The notes beneath the pieces are model-generated. The model searched no databases. It saw nothing but the letters and a program-made list of their open reading frames with translations, and was not told the origin of the DNA. From positions 1-24,134 of the IMG/VR virus record IMGVR_UViG_3300015245_000222: DNA of 24,134 nucleotides. One strand, written 5' to 3'. This document shows positions 5,977 through 11,355 of this stretch, in pieces. The position numbers were made by a program, and so were the translations under genes. Source of the stretch: a virus. The stretch's first letter is position 1, and every line of letters begins with the position of its first letter.

Positions 5977-6552
5977 TCACGGCCAGGCCAGCACACGCCT
6001 GATGCCCTCGGCCAGCGTGATGCGACCGGCGCAGACATCGGCCTTGAGCCGGTCCTCGATCTCATCCTTGGCGTTCGGCCGTCGACCCGGCTCGGGCCAG
6101 AGATTGGCGATGGCCGACGAGCCGCCCAGCTCAAGCGGAATTCGATGATCGATCTCGCCGAACGGGCCGTAGAAATCCGCCATCGACTCGTGATATGCGG
6201 CCACCAACGGCCCACGAATCCTGCTGATCGCGGCCGACGTCGGCCGCACCCTGCCGGTGTAGCCCGGCACGCAGATCGTCTGGCCGATGTTCTGCTGGTT
6301 GACAGCAGAGTCGAGCGCGCCGGGCGTGCAGCCGGGGTCGGGGCCGCCGTCGATCAGGTTGCAGCTCACGGGCACCGAGCCGGTGACGCGCTGACGGCGC
6401 GGAGCGGGCAGTGAAGGGGTCACAGAGCGTCCAGCAGCGCCAGGCCGGTGGGATGGGGTCGCCAGGCGCGCAGCGGGGCGCTGAGAGGCGCCAGACGCGC
6501 AGCCGGTCAGCAAGAAAGCGGCCAGCGTGACGGCTAGAGCACTACGCCTCAC
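5977..6552 (-). CDS. Lipoprotein with HNH-like nuclease domain
   Basis: GTG 6552 overlaps the upstream TGA as GTGA. The 191 residues begin with a lipoprotein signal: RRSALAVTLAAFLLTGC, with Cys18 as the lipidated residue. A Ser/Pro/Arg-rich linker follows to about residue 60. The C-terminal half carries EIDHRIPLELGGSSAIANLW, then a conserved KDEIEDRLKADVCAG block. This matches the DHxxPLxxGG...NLW form of HNH-family domains, in which the third His is absent. Two further cysteines (CNLIDGGPDPGC) may form a disulfide outside the cell. A membrane-tethered, exported nuclease-like domain could attack incoming DNA at the envelope (superinfection exclusion) or be non-catalytic. Known: the HNH motif. 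Inferred: the role. Confidence 0.75.
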   Translation of the reverse strand: MRRSALAVTLAAFLLTGCASGASQRPAARLATPSHRPGAAGRSVTPSLPAPRRQRVTGSVPVSCNLIDGGPDPGCTPGALDSAVNQQNIGQTICVPGYTGRVRPTSAAISRIRGPLVAAYHESMADFYGPFGEIDHRIPLELGGSSAIANLWPEPGRRPNAKDEIEDRLKADVCAGRITLAEGIRRVLAWP

Positions 6553-6698
6553 GACGAGTGCCGCAGATCGAGATAGACCACTACGGCAGCCACGGCAGCA
6601 CAGACACCGATGATCGTCAGCCCGAGCCAGAGCGGAATACGGCTGTCATCGCAGCCGCTCGGGATGATGATCGGGATCACCGTGGCGAGCATGGTCAC
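6549..6698 (-). CDS. Small single-TM protein, 49 residues
   Basis: I use GTG 6698, which overlaps the upstream TGA (6695-6697) as GTGA and has CAGG 5 bases upstream. ATG 6701 and ATG 6692 are alternatives. The product contains a hydrophobic N-terminal run (LATVIPIIIPSGCDDSRIP) and a clear TM segment, about residues 23-43 (LWLGLTIIGVCAAVAAVVVY), with a short LDLRHSS tail. It is coupled to the lipoprotein gene. No family is recognised. Confidence 0.55.
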   Translation of the reverse strand: MTMLATVIPIIIPSGCDDSRIPLWLGLTIIGVCAAVAAVVVYLDLRHSS

Positions 6699-6784
6699 CA
6701 TCGCCTGCAGATGAACAGCGAGCCCAAGATCACGATCACGAGCAAGGCATCGTCCAGCAGGCGATAGAGATCATGGCCGCTCAT
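6695..6784 (-). CDS. Micro membrane protein, 29 residues
   Basis: ATG 6784 overlaps the TGA of the upstream gene (6781-6783), and its own TGA overlaps the next start. The product (MSGHDLYRLLDDALLVIVIL, then GSLFICRRW) has a single TM segment, an acidic N-side and a basic C-terminus. It is too small for confident calling except by the overlaps on both sides. Confidence 0.5.
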   Translation of the reverse strand: MSGHDLYRLLDDALLVIVILGSLFICRRW

Positions 6785-6990
6785 CGCTGCTGCCTGGCCT
6801 TCGCCAACGCTACGAGGATCACCGGCCAGAGCGCCGCAGCGACGAGCACGAATATCTGCCGGGTGATCCCGGCGCGCCGCAGATCCTCGTCGACCTGCTC
6901 GCCGAGAGTGGCGAGCAAAAAGGTAGCGAAGCCGCCCGACAGGCAGCCCAGCAGCAGGTAGCCCCACAAGATCGCCCCAAGGAGAGTCAC
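6781..6990 (-). CDS. Two-TM membrane protein, 69 residues
   Basis: GTG 6990 overlaps the upstream TGA (6987-6989). An in-frame GTG at 7002 is less likely because it would extend the overlap. TM1 spans about residues 2-27 (LLGAILWGYLLLGCLSGGFA...). A charged loop follows (LGEQVDEDLRRAGITRQ), then TM2 (IFVLVAAALWPVILVALA) and a basic KARQQR tail. The hairpin topology with a charged loop resembles small phage holins. No partner endolysin is adjacent, so holin is only a possibility. Confidence 0.6.
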   Translation of the reverse strand: MTLLGAILWGYLLLGCLSGGFATFLLATLGEQVDEDLRRAGITRQIFVLVAAALWPVILVALAKARQQR

Positions 6991-7148
6991 TCGGGCCGCC
7001 ACCCGTCGAAGCGGCAGAACAGCTTGCCGTCCGGCCCGGGGGTGAGCGGCTGGCCATCGTTCGGGCAGGCCACGTCACCGACGTCCGGCCCGGCTTCCTT
7101 GAGCGCGCGCCGCTCCTGCTCGATCTCAAGCAACTGCTGCCAGCTCAC
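6987..7148 (-). CDS. Small zinc-binding-type phage protein (CPNDG...FCRFDGW)
   Basis: GTG 7148 overlaps the upstream TGA as GTGA, giving 53 residues. The N-terminal helix MSWQQLLEIEQERRALKEAG is followed by VACPNDGQPLTPGPDGKLFC and RFDGWRPE. The single-Cys pair CPNDG...LFCRFDGW is a signature I know from many actinophages, where short proteins with this pattern sit near minor tail genes. A structural or metal-binding role is likely, but the function has not been established as far as I know. Here it heads the chain of membrane proteins. Confidence 0.7.
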   Translation of the reverse strand: MSWQQLLEIEQERRALKEAGPDVGDVACPNDGQPLTPGPDGKLFCRFDGWRPE

Positions 7149-7645
7149 TGCGCACTCCCGTTGCTCGGGGGGGGCTCGACGAGCCGTAGCTTGCGCGACT
7201 CGGCCAGCGCCTTGCCGATCTGTTCGAGTGCCTGGCCGACGACGCGAGCATTCGGCCGGGGATGGGCGAGCACCACGGTCGAGAAGTCCGTCTCGCCGAT
7301 GATCGTCGACTTGCACGTGATCAGCACGAGCCATCCCGGCATGATCTGCCCGTTGGGCTGTGGCAGGGGTATCAGCGACACGTCGAACTCGACGTTCGGC
7401 AGTCCGATGGTGTGCTGTGGCAGCTCGCGCTTGATGATCGCCATCAGGCGCTCACGACCACCACGTCCGGTGAAGTCCTCGGGCGGAAGATCAGGCACCA
7501 CGGCGGGCGTGGCGAGCACGTCGTTCGGCAGGGCTGCAGGCGCGTGATGCTGGCCGCGCCGATCGTTGACAACGAAGCTCGGCGGTGCGTCGATCGACTG
7601 CGCGGGATCGGCAGGCACGAAGTCCTCAGAAGTCTGCTCAGCCAT
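7145..7645 (-). CDS. Unknown phage protein, 166 residues
   Basis: ATG 7645 lies within the last codons of the upstream gene (8-base overlap). The N-terminal 60 residues are Pro/Ala/Asp-rich and probably disordered. The C-terminal domain begins near FTGRGGRERLMAIIKRELPQ and contains alternating strands (VEFDVSLIPLPQPNGQIMPG, then WLVLITCKSTIIGETDF) and a helix VVGQALEQIGKALAESRKL. No membrane segment or catalytic motif is seen. Coupling to the CPNDG protein suggests a shared role, perhaps virion-associated. It is not recognised. Confidence 0.65.
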   Translation of the reverse strand: MAEQTSEDFVPADPAQSIDAPPSFVVNDRRGQHHAPAALPNDVLATPAVVPDLPPEDFTGRGGRERLMAIIKRELPQHTIGLPNVEFDVSLIPLPQPNGQIMPGWLVLITCKSTIIGETDFSTVVLAHPRPNARVVGQALEQIGKALAESRKLRLVEPPPSNGSAQ

Positions 7646-7904
7646 GACGGCGCACCCCCTTGCCCTTCGGCGGCACCGGCAGCTCGGGGCCGTGCTCACC
7701 CTCGAAGCTGTGCACCAGATCGGGGTCGACGTCGCCGAAGCCGCCACCCGAGATGCTCGCGCCGGACTCGACAGCCTGCGCCGCAAGGCTCGACTCGACA
7801 GGCTCGGCCGGTTCGTCGGCCACCGCAAGCTCAGGCTGCTCGGTGAACAGCTCAACGATCTCGTCGGCGTTGAGCGGGCCGTGTGCGGTAGTGATCTTCG
7901 CCAT
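7638..7904 (-). CDS. Acidic protein, first gene of the accessory operon
   Basis: ATG 7904 lies 6 bases after a TAGGGT -10, so the mRNA should be leaderless; the in-frame GTG at 7910 would lie within the -10/+1 spacer. The 88 residues (MAKITTAHGPLNADEIVELF...) are acidic and low in complexity in the middle, with a Gly-rich SISGGGFGDVDPDLVHSF stretch and a basic KGKGVRRHG tail. It opens the operon that runs through the small membrane proteins. Small acidic proteins beside capsid genes are sometimes scaffold-like, but nothing proves that here. Confidence 0.6.
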   Translation of the reverse strand: MAKITTAHGPLNADEIVELFTEQPELAVADEPAEPVESSLAAQAVESGASISGGGFGDVDPDLVHSFEGEHGPELPVPPKGKGVRRHG

Positions 7905-7910
7905 GCTCAC

Positions 7911-7936
7911 ACCCTACCTGTCAGGCTGCTGACAAG
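7911..7936 (-). promoter_or_regulatory. Operator-like site O4 and leaderless promoter
   Basis: CCTGTCA-GGCTGC-TGACAAG (7917-7936) belongs to the 20-bp inverted-repeat family. On the minus strand TAGGGT (7911-7916) directly follows it, then 6 bases, then ATG 7904. The site lies immediately downstream of a terminator-like hairpin, so it restarts transcription for the accessory island. Confidence 0.6.
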
Positions 7937-7939
7937 CCA

Positions 7940-7974
7940 GCGGCCCGAGCCTCTCGGGGAAAGACTCGGGCCGC
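7940..7974 (-). terminator. Hairpin ending the capsid operon
   Basis: GCGGCCCGAG (7940-7949) and CTCGGGCCGC (7965-7974) form a perfect 10-bp stem with a 15-base loop. It lies between the last capsid-module gene (8012-8113) and the next promoter (7911-7936), the expected place for a terminator. No U-run is seen. Confidence 0.6.
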
Positions 7975-8011
7975 CGACTCTGTCGACCAGCAGCGGTTGA
8001 CAGCTTCGAGG

Positions 8012-8113
8012 CTACGCCTCGTCGCCGTCTTCCGTCTCGCTGGCCTCGTCCTCGGGAGCCTCGACGTCACCCTCGGCGGGCGCGCCGGTGGGCTCGGGCG
8101 CTTCGGTGCTCAT
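8012..8113 (-). CDS. Micro acidic protein downstream of head-surface genes
   Basis: ATG 8113 has AAAGGA 6 bases upstream, the same context as the start at 9054. The 33-residue product begins MSTEAPEPTGAPAEGDVEAP and continues with EDEASETEDGDEA. It is almost entirely Glu, Asp, Pro and Ala, so it is disordered and strongly acidic. The strong ribosome site and the fit in a tight operon support it as a gene. No function can be given. Confidence 0.55.
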   Translation of the reverse strand: MSTEAPEPTGAPAEGDVEAPEDEASETEDGDEA

Positions 8114-8176
8114 GGTGGTCCTTTCGTCTGCGACTCGATCCAGGTAACTGCTGAGATCCACCAGATCAGCCTACGG

Positions 8177-8635
8177 TCAGGCAGCCGCCACCGAGGCACC
8201 GATGTCGAGCGGCACGTAGGTGATGTCCCACTGAACGGTGCCGGTCACCGTGGATGCCGTGGTGATCGTGACCGCACCGGCCACCGCGATCCATCCTGAC
8301 GGCGCGATGATGCCACCGCTCGCGACGACGATCAGCGCGCCCCCGTCGAGCTTCGAGATCAGCGGCGAGCCTGCCGTCACGGGGATCGTCCCGGCCGACG
8401 AGAGCGCGGCCGGTGCCGACGTGCCGGTGTAGGTCGGCGTCAACCCGACCGTGGTCGCGTTGGTGCCGCTCAGCGTCGTCACAACGAGCCCCGTGAGGGA
8501 CCTGATCAGAATGCGGCCACCGGTGATGGTGAAGATGCTGCCGATGGTCGTGCTCGGCAGCGCTGCCGCCGCGCGGGTGACATTGATGCCGAGCGCGATG
8601 GTCCGAACGTCCTGACTCTTGACGATGTTGGTCAT
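8177..8635 (-). CDS. Head-surface (decoration or fibre-like) protein
   Basis: ATG 8635 overlaps the upstream TGA by one base (TGATG), giving 152 residues. It is rich in Thr, Ala, Gly and Val with regular beta-strand patterns (IGSIFTITGGRILIRSLTGL, PAALSSAGTIPVTAGSPLIS, SGWIAVAGAVTITTASTVTG). The position two genes after the major capsid protein is where actinophages place decoration or head-fibre-like proteins, and the composition fits a beta-sandwich. No enzyme motif is present. Virion location is inferred. Confidence 0.6.
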   Translation of the reverse strand: MTNIVKSQDVRTIALGINVTRAAAALPSTTIGSIFTITGGRILIRSLTGLVVTTLSGTNATTVGLTPTYTGTSAPAALSSAGTIPVTAGSPLISKLDGGALIVVASGGIIAPSGWIAVAGAVTITTASTVTGTVQWDITYVPLDIGASVAAA

Positions 8636-9054
8636 CAGGCGCTCGCCTTCGGGAGGTTGGCCGGGGTCCGCATCGCGCGCAGGTCGTGCATGAGCGCGGT
8701 GACGAGTCCGGCAGCACCGACGGACACCTTGACGTAGTTGAGCGGGTCGGCGAGCTGCGTGCCGCGAACCACGAACACCACGGTGCCCGAGGCGATCGTG
8801 ACGGCGTTGCTCGCGACCTGCGATGCGAACACCCACACCGCCGTGCCGTTGGTCGCGGTGTTGGTGTACTTCCGAGTGATGATGTTGCCGGGGGTTGCGT
8901 AGGACCCGGCGAACGAGCTGGCCGTGGTGATGGTGAACGTGTCGTTGCCGGTGCAGACGAACGTGATGACTTCGCAGTCACGCATCGCGATGCCAACACC
9001 AGCGGCGATCGGGACGACGTTGAAGACTCGACCGAGGCCCTCTCCGAGACTCAT
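8635..9054 (-). CDS. Capsid-adjacent structural protein
   Basis: ATG 9054 has AAAGGA about 8 bases upstream. The 139 residues begin MSLGEGLGRVFNVVPIAAGV and continue IAMRDCEVITFVCTGNDTFT, a pattern I recall from proteins encoded right after the major capsid gene in several actinophages. The middle is beta-rich and the end has a helical SAGLVTALMHDL-type segment (here GAAGLVTALMHDLRAMRTPA). It is probably a head-surface or capsid-stabilising protein. The GTG/TGATG coupling to the next gene suggests matched amounts. Confidence 0.65.
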   Translation of the reverse strand: MSLGEGLGRVFNVVPIAAGVGIAMRDCEVITFVCTGNDTFTITTASSFAGSYATPGNIITRKYTNTATNGTAVWVFASQVASNAVTIASGTVVFVVRGTQLADPLNYVKVSVGAAGLVTALMHDLRAMRTPANLPKASA

Positions 9055-9100
9055 GGTCAGATCCTTTCGAGGTAGGGGGTTGATTGCCTACCCGGAGCGA

Positions 9101-9132
9101 GCGCCGGGCGGGGTGTGAATGCCGCCCGGCGC
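9101..9132 (-). terminator. Hairpin just after the major capsid gene
   Basis: GCGCCGGGCGG (9101-9111) pairs perfectly with CCGCCCGGCGC (9122-9132), an 11-bp stem with a 10-base loop. It lies 16 bases after the capsid stop codon and no U-run follows. It may be a partial terminator that keeps capsid mRNA higher than downstream mRNA, or a 3'-end stabiliser. Confidence 0.5.
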
Positions 9133-9148
9133 CAGGTCCGGCCAGTCG

Positions 9149-10519
9149 CTACGGCCTCGTCGCGATCTTCACGAACGGGGTCAGGGTGTTCGCGGATCCC
9201 GAGGCGGGGGTGATGGCCGACTGAATCCACGGCCGACCGTCGACCCGCTCGATCAGCCGGAACGCGGTCTGATCGTTCTGGAACTTGAAGTGAGGCGACG
9301 TGCTCGCCTGCATCGCCTGCCGGTCGCCCAGCAGGTAGTAGCCCAGATCAACGAAGTTCAGGTCACCGGCCGTGCCGAGCGTGGAGACCTTTTCGGTGAA
9401 GATCACCGGACGTCCGAGGATCGTCACGGGCGCGCCCGCCGCGCCGTTGTTGATCCACACCGGAGCGCCGCCCGTGCCGACCGAGAGCGCCATCGTGGCC
9501 AGCTCGCGGAACGTGTCGATGTTGGCGACCCACACCGCGCGCCCGAGAGAGGACGGCAGCATGCGGGAGTACATCGTGACGACGTTCTCCCACACGATGG
9601 TGTTGGTCGGCTGGCCCGGCTCGGCGTTGACCGAGACGGCGGCCGGTGCCTTGAGGTAGCCGAGAGGCTCACCGACACCCGTGCCCGAGGTGAAGCCGAC
9701 GTCTTCGAACCATGCGAGCGCCTGTGGGAGAATCTGATCGATGAACGCGCCGAAGCTGATCACGGAGTCGAGGAACAGCTCGTTCGGCGCCTCGCCGTAG
9801 AGCGTCAGCTTCTTGGCATCCAGCGTGACCCGGCCGAAAGTGGCCTGCGACGCGGTGAGCAGCGCGCTCTCCTCGGTCCAGTAGGCGGTCACACCGCCGT
9901 ACACCGATCCGTTGTCGGTGGTCGAGTCGATGGTGGGGAAGGGCACCTTGAGCGAGTCCATCGGCACGACGGTCGCCCTGGGGCGCACCACGGCCGATTC
10001 GAGCGCGACGGCTAGCAGGTTGGCTCGCAGCGTCTCGGGGATCAGGAAGCCGCCGTCGGCCGGAACGGTCGAGCCGTAGGCGTTGCGGATCGCTTCGAGC
10101 GCGTTCTGCGTCTCGGAGTGCTTCGGGTTGGCCGAGCGGTGGAAGATCGAGGCGAAGAACTCGGCCGAGATCGGCTTCGTCCGGTCCTCGAACAGCTTGT
10201 CGGCCTTGGTGCCGGGCGCGCTCGGCGAGTAGCCGAGCTTCGAGGTGATCTGCTTCGGGGCGAACTCACCGGTCGGCCCCATCGGCAGGCGCCGACCGTT
10301 GGTGTTGGTCAGCATCCACTCGCGGTTCGTGCGCTCGACTTCGGCGCGGATCTGTTCGCCGATGCCGGGGTCGACCTCGCGCGTCTTGTCGACGTATCCC
10401 TTGATGAACTCGCCGAAGGCGGGCAGCGCCTTGCCTTCGCCATCGAACCACTCGCTGTAGTTCGCCGAACCAAGCGCGTCCTCGAATCCGGCGACGGTAT
10501 CGGGCAGGGTAACGGTCAC
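9149..10519 (-). CDS. Major capsid protein, HK97 fold
   Basis: GTG 10519 overlaps the protease TGA (10516-10518). The 456-residue product has an N-terminal helical region of about 140 residues, then the HK97-type core: VPADGGFLIPETLRANLL near residues 152-169, a P-domain and spine region (TLDAKKLTLYGEAPNELFLD), SGTGVGEPLGYL near residue 300, and the A-domain segment VWVANIDTFRELATMALSVG. The late strand LGDRQAMQASTSPHFKFQND precedes TAFRLIERVDGRPW, a strongly conserved feature of the phage capsid family. It is the main shell protein and is processed or assembled with the upstream ClpP-like protease. The N-terminal region may act as the scaffold (delta) domain. Confidence 0.92.
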   Translation of the reverse strand: MTVTLPDTVAGFEDALGSANYSEWFDGEGKALPAFGEFIKGYVDKTREVDPGIGEQIRAEVERTNREWMLTNTNGRRLPMGPTGEFAPKQITSKLGYSPSAPGTKADKLFEDRTKPISAEFFASIFHRSANPKHSETQNALEAIRNAYGSTVPADGGFLIPETLRANLLAVALESAVVRPRATVVPMDSLKVPFPTIDSTTDNGSVYGGVTAYWTEESALLTASQATFGRVTLDAKKLTLYGEAPNELFLDSVISFGAFIDQILPQALAWFEDVGFTSGTGVGEPLGYLKAPAAVSVNAEPGQPTNTIVWENVVTMYSRMLPSSLGRAVWVANIDTFRELATMALSVGTGGAPVWINNGAAGAPVTILGRPVIFTEKVSTLGTAGDLNFVDLGYYLLGDRQAMQASTSPHFKFQNDQTAFRLIERVDGRPWIQSAITPASGSANTLTPFVKIATRP

Positions 10520-11355
10520 TTCGTCGCTCCTCTCAGAGCAGCCCGGACAGATGCCGGATCGATCACGAGCCGACGAGGCGTCGGCTCGGGCTGTTGGGTT
10601 TCGGTGCGCGCGGCCGGTGCCGGTGCGTTCTCCCGGCCAGCGTAGGTGAAGATCGAGAGATCCCAGCGCGCGGCGAGATCGTCGGGCTCAGCGGCAGGCT
10701 CACCCTTCGGCTTCGCAGGCGGCACCTCGTCGGCAAGGCCAGCGGCCACCGCCTCGCCCGAGCTGTACCACTGTTCCTCGATCATGACGGCACGCCATTC
10801 GGCGACCGTGCCGCCTGCGCGCTGCGCGTAGATGTCGGCGATGTTGTCAGACACCTTGTTCAGTAGTTCAGACAGCTCAAGCGCGTCCGCAGCGTTGCCG
10901 ATCATCATGCCGATCGCGTCGTGGATCATCATCTGAGCGTTGCGCTCGATCACGATCTTGTCGCCTGCCTGCGCGATGAAACTCGCAGCGCTCGCGGCCA
11001 GCCCTTCGATGCGCACAGTCGTGTCGGCCGGATGATTCCGAATCGCGTTGTAGATCGCGATCCCGTCGAAGACGTCGCCACCGGGAGAGTTGATCCGCAC
11101 CAGCAGATTCGGCACGTCGAGCGCCTGCAGCTCGGCCACGAAGTCGGCGGCGGTCACCCCCCAGAAACCGATTTCATCGTAGATCAGCACTTCGGCCGAC
11201 TGACCGGGGTCGTGGTTCACGATCTTGTACCAGTCCGGCGACTCGCCCCGCATGGCACGCATGGCGCCGAAACGCGGCTCGCGCCGCTGCGGCTCGGGCT
11301 GCGCGGCCCGGTTGGCGGGGCGCCGGGGAGCGGCCAGCTCGGGAGTCACGTACAT
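10516..11355 (-). CDS. Head maturation protease, ClpP-like (S14)
   Basis: ATG 11355 overlaps the portal stop as TGATG. It has 279 residues. After a variable 40-residue N-terminus, the ClpP-type core starts at AEVLIYDEIGFWGVTAADFV. LLVRINSPGGDVFDGIAIYN (residues 84-103) is the hallmark strand-turn. GLAASAASFIAQAGDKI (118-134) holds nucleophile Ser122. NAQMMIHDAIG (139-149) holds His145, and the acid is probably in DNIADIYAQRAGG. The tail (EVPPAKPKGEP and onward) is proline-rich. Known for the family: the enzyme cleaves scaffold or capsid N-termini during prohead maturation. The order portal, protease, capsid is canonical. Confidence 0.93.
   Translation of the reverse strand: MYVTPELAAPRRPANRAAQPEPQRREPRFGAMRAMRGESPDWYKIVNHDPGQSAEVLIYDEIGFWGVTAADFVAELQALDVPNLLVRINSPGGDVFDGIAIYNAIRNHPADTTVRIEGLAASAASFIAQAGDKIVIERNAQMMIHDAIGMMIGNAADALELSELLNKVSDNIADIYAQRAGGTVAEWRAVMIEEQWYSSGEAVAAGLADEVPPAKPKGEPAAEPDDLAARWDLSIFTYAGRENAPAPAARTETQQPEPTPRRLVIDPASVRAALRGATK

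Noticed and set aside
1691-9132. Calling the hairpins classical rho-independent terminators
   Set aside because: None is followed by a U-run on the minus strand. I kept them as terminator-like hairpins with moderate confidence only.
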